From assembly GCF_900110735.1 (NCBI RefSeq), contig NZ_FOET01000005.1, forward strand, positions 248,001 to 312,000: 64,000 nucleotides of DNA. The letters run 5' to 3'. Below the pieces are notes generated by a model. It searched no databases and was not told the origin of the DNA. It saw only the letters and a list, made by a program, of their open reading frames with translations. The translations under genes were made by a program, and so were the position numbers. This DNA is from Streptomyces radiopugnans (GTDB lineage: Bacteria > Actinomycetota > Actinomycetes > Streptomycetales > Streptomycetaceae). Below are positions 27,512 to 36,019 of the stretch, piece by piece. How positions within the stretch are numbered: position 1 is the first letter of the stretch; every line of letters starts with the position of its first letter.

Positions 27512-28702
27512 TCACATCCGGGAGAGCGAGGCCACGGCCCGCAGGGTGTCGCCGACCGCCTCGTCGTCGCCCTCCCGGCCCGCGGCCGCCTCCCGCGGCG
27601 GTACGTGGCCCGCGGCCAGCCGGCAGAACTCCGTGTCCTCCAGCGCGAGACGGGCCACCGTGTGCTCCGGGGAGGCGAGGGCGGCCGGGGAGTCCAGGGG
27701 GATGTACCAGTCGCCGCCGCCCCGGCCCCCGATCTCCAGACGGAGGGTGCGGCCCGGAGCGCCCGCCGCCGTCAGCCGGCGCGGCGGTGCGGCCAGCCCG
27801 GCGCGGCGCCGCGCCGCGATGGCCTCCGGAAGCCGCCGGGCGATGAAGTCGACCATGCGGGCCAGGTGTTCGGGCGCGGGCGGCTCGTACGGGTAGTCGA
27901 CCGCCGTGGCGATGTCCTCCGCGTGGATCCAGCACGCGAACGCCCGCCCGGCCAGCGCGTCGCGCAACGGGCGCCGGAACTCGGCGAAGTCCACCGGCAG
28001 ATCGGCCTCGTGGGCGTGCAGGGCCGCGGTGCGCACGATGTTCCGGGTCTGGGTGCGCCACTTGTTCCGCACGAACGGCGGCCCGTGCGCGCGGCACCGC
28101 TCGACCGCCGTCTCCGTGCGGTCGCCCACGGTGCGCGGGGCGCCGGGGCCGAGGGGGTCGTCCAGCCCGAGCGCGGTGGCCACCAGGCCGTCCACCGAAC
28201 CGAGGTGGGCGAGCACCCCGCACAGCGTCAGCGTGCGCTCGCCGGTCGCCCAGTGCAGCCGGACCGGGGTGTTCCACTCCGCCTCGCCCATGTCGCGCAG
28301 CAGCGCGTCGAGCCGCGCGGTCTCGGCGTCGTACGGCGCCGCCCACTCCGGCAGGGGCGTGTGGGCCGGGCGTCGGCGCAGGCACTCGTCCAGCACCCGC
28401 GAACGCAGCAGCGGGCCCGGGTCCAGGCTCTCCTCTCGGTGCATCAGCCCCACGGCGTCCCGCAGTTGACGCGCCTCCTCGGCGCAGGGCGGGCACCGGG
28501 GCAGATGCGCCTCGACGGCGGCGGTCTCCTCGGGCGAGCAGACCGCCAGGGCCCACACGCCCAGCAGGGACTTCAGGGCGAGGTGCTCGTCCGGGGAGGT
28601 GCGGCCGGCCTCGGCGGCGCTCTCTTCACCGTCCTCCGCGGCCGCCGGCCCGGACACCGGCCCGGCCGCCCGCCCGGCGTCCCGGCCCCCGGCGGGACTC
28701 AC
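27512..28702 (-). CDS. Zinc-containing anti-sigma factor fused to MDMPI-like domain
   Basis: 396 residues. The N-terminal part is a ZAS anti-sigma domain: His40, then His66-x3-Cys70-x2-Cys73 ('EAHLPRCPPC'). From about residue 110 it resembles the mycothiol-dependent maleylpyruvate isomerase N-terminal (DinB-like) fold, with 'RLHWATGERTLTLCGVLAHL' and 'ACWIHAEDIATAVDYP'. There is no membrane helix, so it is a cytoplasmic anti-sigma. The GTG at 28702 overlaps the sigma gene's stop by 4 bp, the usual arrangement of a cognate pair. A redox or mycothiol signal is plausible but inferred. Confidence 0.82.
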   Translation of the reverse strand: MSPAGGRDAGRAAGPVSGPAAAEDGEESAAEAGRTSPDEHLALKSLLGVWALAVCSPEETAAVEAHLPRCPPCAEEARQLRDAVGLMHREESLDPGPLLRSRVLDECLRRRPAHTPLPEWAAPYDAETARLDALLRDMGEAEWNTPVRLHWATGERTLTLCGVLAHLGSVDGLVATALGLDDPLGPGAPRTVGDRTETAVERCRAHGPPFVRNKWRTQTRNIVRTAALHAHEADLPVDFAEFRRPLRDALAGRAFACWIHAEDIATAVDYPYEPPAPEHLARMVDFIARRLPEAIAARRRAGLAAPPRRLTAAGAPGRTLRLEIGGRGGGDWYIPLDSPAALASPEHTVARLALEDTEFCRLAAGHVPPREAAAGREGDDEAVGDTLRAVASLSRM

Positions 28703-29298
28703 GAGGCCTTCTCCGTTCCGTTCCCCGCGGGCGGACGCGGCGGGTGGGGGGCCGGGCGGGCGGCGGCCGTGGAGAGCAACTGCAGCCCCAACCTCATCCG
28801 CCGCCGCGCCTCGCCCTCGCTGACGCCCAGTTCGGCGGCGGCCTCGCGGTAGTCCCGGCGCCCCACGTACGCCAGCTCCAGGGCCGTCCGCAGCGAGCCG
28901 GGCATGGCGGTGACCATGCGATCGGCGCGGGCGGCGGCGGACGCGGCACGGATCCGCTCCTCCAGCCGGGCCCGCGACTCCGGGGCGAGGGAGATCGCGT
29001 CCAGGTGCCGCAGCGCCCGCCGCTGGGTGAGCTCGGTCAGCCACAGGCGCAGCGAGCCGCGCTCCGGCTCGTACGCCCCGGGGTCCGCCCAGACCTCGGC
29101 GAAGACCTCCGCCACGACGCGGTCCGCGGCCTCCTCGTCGTCCAGGAAGCGGTGGGCGAGGCCGCGCACCACGGAGGCGTGACCGTCGTACAGCTCCGCC
29201 AGCGCGGACTCCTCGCCCTGCACCAGCCGCCGCCGCATCTCGTGGTCCCGGTGAGGACTTGTCGTGCCGGGTGTCCCGTCGGGCGTCTCGTTCGGCAT
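28699..29298 (-). CDS. RNA polymerase sigma factor, ECF (sigma-70 family)
   Basis: 199 residues. Region 2 is in 'LYDGHASVVRGLAHRFLDD' with 'AADRVVAEVFAEVWADPGAY'. Region 4 is in 'LRTALELAYVGRRDYREAAA' with 'ELGVSEGEARRRMRLGLQLL', a helix-turn-helix for the -35 element. The leader has GGTGGAGG next to the ATG. It is translationally coupled to the downstream anti-sigma factor. From memory, this matches the sigma factor gene preceding the anti-sigma antagonist in S. coelicolor. The target regulon is unknown. Confidence 0.87.
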   Translation of the reverse strand: MPNETPDGTPGTTSPHRDHEMRRRLVQGEESALAELYDGHASVVRGLAHRFLDDEEAADRVVAEVFAEVWADPGAYEPERGSLRLWLTELTQRRALRHLDAISLAPESRARLEERIRAASAAARADRMVTAMPGSLRTALELAYVGRRDYREAAAELGVSEGEARRRMRLGLQLLSTAAARPAPHPPRPPAGNGTEKAS

Positions 29299-29633
29299 CC
29301 TCCACCCCCCAGCCTGCTGCTCATCTCGAATGTAATGGCAGAAGCTGACAGGATGCCTCCCTTTACGGCAGTGTGCTCCTCCACACGGTTGCGCATGGTC
29401 GCGGACCGGTCACTTCGTGCGCCTTCGTGTTGATCGGGACCGTTCGGTCCTGTCCGGATCCGGTGGTGTGTTACGCGGGTGTGACCGGAAGTGGGGAGAG
29501 GCGGTGACCCGGTTCGGCATAGGGTCGAGGTCTGCAGGTGTCGTGACGATGCCCGGCAGGGGCGGTCGGCGAGGGGGCAGGGCGGGAAGGGAACGTTCCG
29601 GTCGGTGTCGGCGGATGAAGGGACTACGGGCAC
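29299..29633. other. Divergent region between sigma factor and STAS gene
   Basis: 335 bp. The part next to the sigma gene (29320-29360) is relatively AT-rich and should hold its promoter. The remainder shows only short GC-rich repeats. No gene is supported. Confidence 0.45.
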
Positions 29634-30008
29634 GTGTCGTTGAAGGTGATCGGGGAGGACCGGGGGGAGTGGGCCGTGCTGCGGGTGTCGGGTGAGCTGG
29701 ATCTCGTCACCTCTCCCGTGGTCCGTCAGCATGTGCACGACGCCGTGGCCGACGGCCGCCGCAGCCTCGTACTGGACCTGTCGCAGGTGCTGTTCTGCGA
29801 CTCCAGCGGCGTCGGCGTCCTCATAGCGTCGCGCAGGCTGATGCGCTCGTGCGCCGGCCGCCTCAGGCTGATCCTCCCCGCCCAGGGCGCGGTGGACGGA
29901 TCCCACGTCAACCGGGTCCTCGCCGCGCTCGGCGTCCGCAGGCTCTTCGACTGCTACCCGGACCTCGACGAGGCGACGGACGACGCCGCCAGCCCGCTCA
30001 GCGCCTGA
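29634..30008 (+). CDS. STAS-domain anti-sigma factor antagonist
   Basis: 124 residues forming a single STAS domain of the SpoIIAA/RsbV/BldG type. 'VLRVSGELDLVTSPVVRQHV' is the leading strand pair and 'LSQVLFCDSSGVGVLIASRR' carries the phosphorylatable serine pair (57-58). It would be phosphorylated by an anti-sigma kinase and, when dephosphorylated, bind it to free a sigma factor. The GTG start lacks a strong ribosome site. A likely partner kinase is encoded 560 bp downstream on the same strand. Confidence 0.88.
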   Translation: MSLKVIGEDRGEWAVLRVSGELDLVTSPVVRQHVHDAVADGRRSLVLDLSQVLFCDSSGVGVLIASRRLMRSCAGRLRLILPAQGAVDGSHVNRVLAALGVRRLFDCYPDLDEATDDAASPLSA

Positions 30009-30041
30009 CCCCTTCCCCGCCGCGCCGGTGCGGTGCCCGTC

Positions 30042-30239
30042 TCAGGGGGCTCGCCCACACAGGGCGCCGCCGCCGGGACGAAGCCCTCGACGGCCTGTTT
30101 CGATGAGATCCCGGAGGGCGTCCAGGCCCCGGCGTGCCAACTCCTCGCCGTACGCGGTCGTCCGGCGCCGGAACGCGTAGGTGATACCCGAGCCCGGCGG
30201 GGCGCCGAGGACGGCGATGAGCGCCGCCGTCGCTTCCAC
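30042..30239 (-). CDS. Small hypothetical protein (65 aa)
   Basis: A GTG-started frame on the minus strand between the two anti-sigma-pathway genes. It starts with a hydrophobic 'EATAALIAVLGAPPGSGITY' and continues with a basic 'AFRRRTTAYGEELARRGLDA'. This resembles the beginning of small Streptomyces proteins with one N-terminal membrane segment, but it is shorter. There is no good ribosome site. It could be a remnant. Confidence 0.35.
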   Translation of the reverse strand: MEATAALIAVLGAPPGSGITYAFRRRTTAYGEELARRGLDALRDLIETGRRGLRPGGGALCGRAP

Positions 30240-30569
30240 GACCCGAGTCGATCACGAAAAGCGGTCGAGGGAAGGGGAGTTGGCGATTGCGGGCGCATCC
30301 GGTCGCATATCGGCGCGTCCGGTGGTGCGCCGCGGCCGACCGCCGCGCGCCGGAGCGCGTTCCGCCCGCCGGGCTCGGATGTTCGACTCCCCGGCCCGGG
30401 CGTCGCACAGTATGCGGTGTCACTACTCCTTTGCGCCGGAATATGCCCGAAGCGCTTGTTGCCGCGGCGCCGGTTCCAGCACTCTGTGCGACACCGGGGG
30501 AACGGACAGTGGCCTCGCGTCGGCGTGAGGCCGTGCGGACCCGGGCCATGGACGGTGTGAAGGGTGCAG
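30240..30569. other. Leader of the anti-sigma kinase gene
   Basis: 330 bp upstream of the ATG at 30570. A stretch of lower GC near 30415-30460 is the best place for a promoter. Short open frames here are low complexity and not convincing. Confidence 0.4.
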
Positions 30570-31085
30570 ATGCTTCAGGTTCAGCTGGAGGTCGGAAGCG
30601 ATCCCAGGGAGGTGAGCAGAGCCCGCAGATGGGCCCGGTCGAGACTGGCCGGTTTCGGCATGGAGCCGGACGAGTCCATGGTGGAGACGCTGGTGCTGCT
30701 GGTATCGGAACTGGTGACCAACGCCGTCGTCCACACCGGGCGCCCCGCGGTGCTGCGCATGCTCCTCTCCGGGTGCCTCGTGGCGGGGGGAGGGACCGTG
30801 CGCATCGAGGTCGCCGACACCAGCAGCAGCCCGCCGCTGCGGCGGCGGGCCGAGGGGGACGCCACCGGCGGACGCGGTCTGGAACTGGTCGTCGGGCTCG
30901 CCGACCGCTGGGGCTGGCTCCACGAGGGCGCGGGCAAGCGCATCTGGTGCGAACTGGACCGCGGCAGCGGTGCGGTGGCCGAGAGCGCGGACGCCCGGGA
31001 CGCCGGGGACACCGGAAGGGCCGCGGCCCGTACCGCCCCGCGCGGGGCCTACGACGAGCCGCGGGCCCAGCCGGTCCGCACCTGA
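30570..31085 (+). CDS. Anti-sigma regulatory kinase-like ATPase (HATPase_c, RsbW type)
   Basis: 171 residues with the GHKL ATP-binding fold: N-box 'LLVSELVTNAVVHTGRPAVL', G1 'IEVADTSSSPP' and G2 'TGGRGLELVVGLADRWGW'. Proteins of this group bind a sigma factor and phosphorylate a STAS antagonist, such as the one encoded at 29634-30008. About 40 C-terminal residues are disordered and Ala/Arg-rich. The ATG at 30570 (GAAGGG upstream) was preferred to a GTG two codons earlier. Confidence 0.87.
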   Translation: MLQVQLEVGSDPREVSRARRWARSRLAGFGMEPDESMVETLVLLVSELVTNAVVHTGRPAVLRMLLSGCLVAGGGTVRIEVADTSSSPPLRRRAEGDATGGRGLELVVGLADRWGWLHEGAGKRIWCELDRGSGAVAESADARDAGDTGRAAARTAPRGAYDEPRAQPVRT

Positions 31086-31134
31086 CGCCGCGCCGGTCCG
31101 GCCCCGGCACGACGCGGCCCCGGCGCCCTGCGCG

Positions 31135-32133
31135 TCAACGGCCCTCCGCCGTACGGAAGGTACGGCGGTACGCGCCCGGGGAGACGCCCAGCGCCGCCTG
31201 GAAGTGCAGCCGCAGCGAGGCCGCCGTGCCGAAGCCCGCCTCCGCGGCCACCCGCTCCACCGGCAGATCGCTGCTCTCCAGGAGGTGCCGGGCGCGCTCG
31301 ACCCGCTGCCGGGTGAGCCACCGCAGCGGGCTCGTCCCGACCTCCTCGCGGAAGCGGCGGGTGAAGGTCCGTACGCTCATCGCCTCCTTGCCGGCCAACT
31401 CCCGCAGTGAGATGGGCCGTTCCAGATTGCTCAGCGCCCAGGCGCGGGCCGCGCCGGTGGTGCGGATCTGCGGCTCCGGCACGGGCCGCCGCACGTACTG
31501 CGCCTGGCCGCCGTCGCGGTGGGGCGGCACGACGGTGCGGCGGGCCACGTCGTTGGCCACCGCCGAGCCGTGGTCGAGGCGCACCATGTGCAGGCAGAGG
31601 TCGATGCCGGAGGCGACGCCGGCCGAGGTCAGTACGTCGCCGTCGTCCACGTACAGCACGTCCGGGTCCACCCGCACCGCCGGGTACATCCGCCTCAGGC
31701 GCTCGCACGACGCCCAGTGCGTCGTCGCCGGCCGCCCGTCGAGCAGCCCGGCCGCGGCCAGGACGAAGGCCCCGGTGCAGATCGAGGCGGTGCGGGTGCC
31801 GGGCCGGACGCGGGCGAGGGCCTCGGCCACGGCCGGCTCCGGACGGCCCTCGGTGTAGGCCGGGTCCTCCCCGTGGGCGGCCGGGACGATCACGGTGTCG
31901 GCCTCGGCCAGCGCCTCGGGGCCGTGCTCCACGGTGACGGCGAAGTCGGCGTCGGTGCGCACCTGCCCGGGCTCCGGTGTGCAGGTGACGACTTCGTACA
32001 GCGGCTCGCCGGCGGCCGACAGCGCCCTGCCCATGATCCGGTGCGGGATGCCGAGTTCGATGGGCAGCAGGCCGTGGCGGACGAGGACGGCGACCCGGTG
32101 GCGTCCCGGATGGCGGAAGACGGCGGGGCTCAT
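31135..32133 (-). CDS. GlxA-type AraC-family regulator with DJ-1/PfpI domain
   Basis: 332 residues. The N-terminal half (to about 190) is an amidotransferase-like DJ-1/PfpI domain: 'VAVLVRHGLLPIELGIPHRI', then 'TASICTGAFVLAAAGLLDGR' with the elbow Cys. The C-terminal 100 residues are a double AraC helix-turn-helix ('ISLRELAGKEAMSVRTFTRR', 'VERVAAEAGFGTAASLRLHF'). Regulators of this type control amide, amine or export genes. It is divergent from an MFS transporter with about 70 bp between, so it probably controls that gene. Confidence 0.9.
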   Translation of the reverse strand: MSPAVFRHPGRHRVAVLVRHGLLPIELGIPHRIMGRALSAAGEPLYEVVTCTPEPGQVRTDADFAVTVEHGPEALAEADTVIVPAAHGEDPAYTEGRPEPAVAEALARVRPGTRTASICTGAFVLAAAGLLDGRPATTHWASCERLRRMYPAVRVDPDVLYVDDGDVLTSAGVASGIDLCLHMVRLDHGSAVANDVARRTVVPPHRDGGQAQYVRRPVPEPQIRTTGAARAWALSNLERPISLRELAGKEAMSVRTFTRRFREEVGTSPLRWLTRQRVERARHLLESSDLPVERVAAEAGFGTAASLRLHFQAALGVSPGAYRRTFRTAEGR

Positions 32134-32203
32134 GGCCCGATCCTTGCACACCATGTCCTCCGGGCCACTCGTTCCGCTCCGGTCCGGCGGCCAGGGTGGG
32201 GGC

Positions 32204-33571
32204 GTGACCCAGACACCCTGGACCCTGTCGGCCGACGGAGCGGAGGACCCGAGCGGCCCGAGCGGCGCGAACGGCGCGGCGGGCGCTCCGAGCGCCCCCG
32301 CCTCCGCGCCTCCGGCACGCCACCGCGTCCCGCGTGTGCACCGCGCCTGGTACGTGGCCGCCGTCGCCTTCGTGACCATCGTCGGCGCGGCGGCCTTCGC
32401 CTCCCTGCCCGGCCTGCTGATCGACCCCCTGCACACGGAGTTCGGCTGGTCGCGCGGCACGATCGGCTTCGCGATCTCCGTCAACCTCGCGCTGTACGGA
32501 CTGACCGCCCCCTTCGCCGCCGCCCTGATGGACCGCTTCGGCATCCGCCGCGTCGTGGCCTGCGCGCTCACCCTCATCGCGGCCGGGGCGGGTTCGGCGG
32601 TGTTCATGACCGAGCCCTGGCATTTCACGCTGACCTGGGGCGTGCTCGTCGGCCTGGGCAGCGGCTCGATGGCGCTGGCGTTCTCCGCGACCGTCGCCAA
32701 CCGGTGGTTCGCCGCCCGCCGCGGCCTGGTCACCGGCCTCCTCACCGCCGCCGGGGCCTCCGGCCAGCTCGTCTTCCTGCCGCTGCTGTCCTGGATCGTC
32801 ACCCGCCACGACTGGCGTCCCGCCGCGCTGACCGTCGCCCTGGCGGCGCTGGCGGTCGTGCCGTTCGTCTGGCTGCTGATGCGCGACCACCCCGCCGACG
32901 TGGGCCTGCCGCCCTACGGCGCGACGGAGTTCGTGCCGAAGCCCGCGCCCGTGCCGGGCGCCGCCGCCCGGGCGGTGCGCGTCCTGCGCGACGCGGCGCG
33001 CACCGGCCCGTTCTGGCTGCTCGCGGGCACCTTCGCCATCTGCGGTGCCTCCACCAACGGCCTGATCAAGACCCATTTCGTGCCCGCCGCCCACGACCAC
33101 GGCATGCCGGTCACGGCCGCGGCCTCGCTGCTCGCCGTGATCGGCGTCTTCGACATCGCGGGCACGGTCTTCTCCGGCTGGCTCACCGACCGCTTCGACT
33201 CCCGCCGGCTGCTGGCCGTCTACTACGCGCTGCGCGGCCTCTCACTGCTTCTGCTGCCGCTGCTGCTGGCCCCGGACGTCCGGCCGCCGATGGTCTTCTT
33301 CATCGTCTTCTACGGCCTGGACTGGGTGGCCACCGTCCCGCCCACCATCGCCCTGTGCCGAGAGCACTACGGCCCGGACGGGGCGATCGTCTTCGGCTGG
33401 GTGCTCGCCTCTCACCAGGTCGGTGCCGGACTCGTCGCCTTCCTCGGCGGCGCGGCCCGCGACGCCTTCGGCTCCTACGACCCGGTGTGGACCGCCTCGG
33501 GCGCGCTGTGCGCGGCGGCGGCGCTGATGGCCCTGGTGATCCGCCGGCGCCCGGCGGCCGTCACGGGGTGA
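32204..33571 (+). CDS. Major facilitator superfamily transporter
   Basis: 455 residues with about 12 membrane helices. Motif A-like sequences lie in loop 2-3 ('AALMDRFGIRRVVACA') and loop 8-9 ('FSGWLTDRFDSRRLLAVYYA'). The first ~45 residues are a disordered Pro/Ala-rich cytoplasmic tail. It resembles the oxalate/formate or monocarboxylate-type MFS branch ('EFGWSRGTIGFAISVNLALY'). It is divergent from a GlxA-type regulator. Its 3' end overlaps the convergent NUDIX gene by 11 bp. The substrate is unknown. Confidence 0.88.
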   Translation: MTQTPWTLSADGAEDPSGPSGANGAAGAPSAPASAPPARHRVPRVHRAWYVAAVAFVTIVGAAAFASLPGLLIDPLHTEFGWSRGTIGFAISVNLALYGLTAPFAAALMDRFGIRRVVACALTLIAAGAGSAVFMTEPWHFTLTWGVLVGLGSGSMALAFSATVANRWFAARRGLVTGLLTAAGASGQLVFLPLLSWIVTRHDWRPAALTVALAALAVVPFVWLLMRDHPADVGLPPYGATEFVPKPAPVPGAAARAVRVLRDAARTGPFWLLAGTFAICGASTNGLIKTHFVPAAHDHGMPVTAAASLLAVIGVFDIAGTVFSGWLTDRFDSRRLLAVYYALRGLSLLLLPLLLAPDVRPPMVFFIVFYGLDWVATVPPTIALCREHYGPDGAIVFGWVLASHQVGAGLVAFLGGAARDAFGSYDPVWTASGALCAAAALMALVIRRRPAAVTG

Positions 33572-34055
33572 ACCGCTCGCGCCGGGGACCGCCCGGCAGC
33601 AGGGCCGCCAGTACGGGGAGCAGGTGCGGCGGCTCGATCCGGCCGGGCAGCGAGCCCAGGTCCGGCCACGGCACCCAGGCGTACGCGTCCAGCGCGTTCC
33701 GCTCGTGGGGGAGCGGACCGGCCCGCGACACCGCCGGCCGGCCGCCGCCGAAGCGGGCGGGGAAGAACAGCTCCGTGCCGGAGTACCGCCGGCCCTTCCA
33801 CCGCACGTCGCGGTCGACGGGCACCGGCCGGTCCAGGACCGCGGCCGGGTCCAGTCCGGTCTCCTCGGCCAGTTCGCGCCGGGCCGCCTTCAGCGGCGTC
33901 TCACCGGGCTCGGTCCCGCCGCCGGGCGGCTCCCGGAGCCGTGAACCGTCGTACGGGTCGCGCCGCTTCAGCAGGAGGACGCGGTCGGCGGCGTCCAGGC
34001 AGACGACCCGGGCGGCGGGCGGGCACGCGACCGGGCCCGCCGACCGGTCCGTCAC
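33561..34055 (-). CDS. NUDIX hydrolase
   Basis: 164 residues. The Nudix box G-x5-E-x7-REUxEExGU is complete in 'GGGTEPGETPLKAARRELAE' followed by 'ETGL'. It hydrolyses a nucleoside diphosphate linked to another moiety. The substrate cannot be told. The GTG at 34055 overlaps the stop of the upstream monooxygenase gene by 4 bp, so the two are coupled. The C-terminus overlaps the MFS gene tail to tail. Confidence 0.88.
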   Translation of the reverse strand: MTDRSAGPVACPPAARVVCLDAADRVLLLKRRDPYDGSRLREPPGGGTEPGETPLKAARRELAEETGLDPAAVLDRPVPVDRDVRWKGRRYSGTELFFPARFGGGRPAVSRAGPLPHERNALDAYAWVPWPDLGSLPGRIEPPHLLPVLAALLPGGPRRERFTP

Positions 34056-35206
34056 TCGGTCGTCGTGCGCGCGACGGCCCGGGCGATCTTCCGCGCGTCG
34101 ATGGCCAGTTCGCGCAGCATGCCGCTGATGGGGTTGGTGTAGCCGGTGAAGTACAGCCCCGCGGCGGTGGGCACCGTACGGGCGCCGCGGGCGCGGGGCA
34201 GTCCGCGCTCGTCCAGCACGCCGAGGTGGCCCACCAGTTCCTCCAGCCCGCGCCGGTAGCCGGTGGCCGCTATGACGGCGTCCGGGGCGATGGTGCTGCC
34301 GTCGGCGAGGGTGACCTCGGGTCCGTCGAAGGACTCCACCGCGGCCACCGGCTCTATCCGCCCCTGGCACACGGCCTTGACGAAACCCGTGTCCTGCACG
34401 GGGATCGCGCCCTGCCGCACCCGGGTGTACAGGCCGGCCTCGGGGCGCGGCAGGCCGTGGCGCGACAGGTCCGGCAGGGAGACCTTCGCCAGCCCCCGGG
34501 CCATTCCGTCCACCATGCGCACCGGCAGCCGCCGTACCGCGATGCCGGTGGCCTGCGCGGGCCAGCCCAGGGTGGAGCGGCGGACGATGTGGGGCGGGGT
34601 GCGCACCGCGAGCCGCACCCGGGCCGCGCCGCCCTCGGCCAGGTCCAGGGCTATCTCGGTGCCGGTGTTGCCGGTGCCGACGACCAGCACGTCCCGGCCC
34701 TCGTACGGCCGTGCGTCGCGGTAGGAACGGGCGTGCAGCAGCTCGCCCTTGAACGAGTCGCGTCCGGGCCAGTCGGGCACGCGCGGAGTGTGGTTGTGCC
34801 CGGTGGCCACCACGACCACCGGCGCGGCCAGTTCCCGGCCGCCGTTGGCCCGCAGCACCCAGCTGCCGTCGTCGGCCCGGTCGATGCGGCTGACCTCCAC
34901 GCCCGCGGCGATCTCCAGCCGGTGGTGGAGCGCGTAGTCCTCCAGGTAGCGCACCAGGTCGTCCCGGCGCACCCAGCGCCCGTACGAGCGCGGGATCGGC
35001 ATGCCGGGCAGCGCGGACCGGCGGCGCGTGGTGTGCAGGCGCAGCCGGTCGTAGTGGCCGCGCCAGGAGGCCCCGACGGAGTCGGCCCTCTCCAGCACGA
35101 CGGACCGTATGCCGCGCTCCTTCAGCGCGGCGGCGGTGGCCAGCCCGCCGGGACCTCCCCCGATGATGTGCACCGGTCTGCTGTCGTCGGACATGTGCAT
35201 GCCCAT
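34052..35206 (-). CDS. Flavin-containing monooxygenase-like NAD(P)-binding protein
   Basis: 384 residues. Two Rossmann motifs are present: FAD-binding 'VHIIGGGPGGLATAAALKER' and NADPH-binding 'DVLVVGTGNTGTEIALDLAE'. 'VVVVATGHNHTPRVPDWPG' is the linking signature of the YUC/FMO and TrkA-like flavoproteins. It probably oxygenates a small organic substrate or acts as a flavin reductase. Alternative starts exist at 35200 and 35194 (MGMHMSDD). Coupled to the NUDIX gene. Confidence 0.86.
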   Translation of the reverse strand: MGMHMSDDSRPVHIIGGGPGGLATAAALKERGIRSVVLERADSVGASWRGHYDRLRLHTTRRRSALPGMPIPRSYGRWVRRDDLVRYLEDYALHHRLEIAAGVEVSRIDRADDGSWVLRANGGRELAAPVVVVATGHNHTPRVPDWPGRDSFKGELLHARSYRDARPYEGRDVLVVGTGNTGTEIALDLAEGGAARVRLAVRTPPHIVRRSTLGWPAQATGIAVRRLPVRMVDGMARGLAKVSLPDLSRHGLPRPEAGLYTRVRQGAIPVQDTGFVKAVCQGRIEPVAAVESFDGPEVTLADGSTIAPDAVIAATGYRRGLEELVGHLGVLDERGLPRARGARTVPTAAGLYFTGYTNPISGMLRELAIDARKIARAVARTTTE

Positions 35207-35299
35207 GAGTCTATGCCCCGCTTCCTCCCCCGCGTGCCCGGTCTCCGAACGCCGGGACGACATCGCGGGCCCGGCTTCCCGGGGAAGGGGCGCGGAAAC

Positions 35300-35842
35300 C
35301 TAGAAGGGCAGCGACAGCAGGTGCACCGGGCCGGGCGGCCAGCCGGCGCCCTCGCGCAGCGGCGTCCACATGGTGCGCATCGGCATGGTCACCGGGCCGT
35401 CGGGCTGCTCGACGCGGACGTGCTCCTCCAACTCCCGCCATCCCAGGGACTCGTAGACCGGCATCCACTCCGGCCAGCAGAACAGCAGGCCGACGTCGGG
35501 ACCCATGCCGCGCGCGTGGTCCACCGCCGCGGTGACGACCGCCCGCCCCAGGCCCCGTCCGCGCAGCCCGGGCGCGACGATCACACCGCCCAGGCCCACC
35601 GCCTCGGTGCGGGAGCCCGCGATGGCCACCGGCACGGTCACCAGGCCCGCGTGCGCGACGAGGCGGCCCTCCCGCCGGATGCCGAAGTGTTCCTGCTTGG
35701 GCCGCCACGCCATGACCAGCCCCTCGATCTCGAAGGGATCGGGGACGCCCCCGCGGACCTCCTCCCGGTCGGCCCCGGTGAACTCCGGCAGCCGTACCAC
35801 CGTGTGCCGCTCCCCGTAAGTGCTCGCGCTCGTCGTCGTCAC
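35300..35842 (-). CDS. GNAT-family N-acetyltransferase
   Basis: 180 residues. The acetyl-CoA-binding motif A is 'GGVIVAPGLRGRGLGRAVVT'. The fold is complete with 'LVAHAGLVTVPVAIAG' before it and 'LLFCWPEWMPVYESLGWREL' after. The acceptor is unknown. It starts at a GTG (35842). It is followed downstream by the monooxygenase/NUDIX pair on the same strand, with 93 bp between. Confidence 0.82.
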   Translation of the reverse strand: MTTTSASTYGERHTVVRLPEFTGADREEVRGGVPDPFEIEGLVMAWRPKQEHFGIRREGRLVAHAGLVTVPVAIAGSRTEAVGLGGVIVAPGLRGRGLGRAVVTAAVDHARGMGPDVGLLFCWPEWMPVYESLGWRELEEHVRVEQPDGPVTMPMRTMWTPLREGAGWPPGPVHLLSLPF

Positions 35843-35880
35843 ATGACGATCCTGCTCCGGCGGGGCGTCCGCCAATCCGC

Positions 35881-35964
35881 GCGGTGCGCGAAGCGGTGCG
35901 CGAAGAGGTGCGCGAAGCGGTGCGCGAAGCGGTGCTCGAAGAGGTGCGTGAAGCGGTGCGCGAA
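35881..35964 (+). repeat. 12-bp tandem repeat, seven copies
   Basis: Seven consecutive copies of GCGGTGCGCGAA with one or two changes each. The unit is a multiple of three, so all frames stay open. The plus strand would encode V-R-E-A repeats and the minus strand F-A-H-R repeats. Confidence 0.85.
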
Positions 35965-35978
35965 GGGGACGGGAAAGG

Positions 35979-36019
35979 GCCGGGGGCCGCCGGGACACGT
36001 CGTCCCGGCGGCCCCCGGC
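35979..36019. terminator. Strong hairpin in a divergent region
   Basis: Perfect 18-bp arms (35979-35996 and 36002-36019) with a 5-base loop. Terminator-like, but no gene ends nearby on either strand. Confidence 0.55.
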
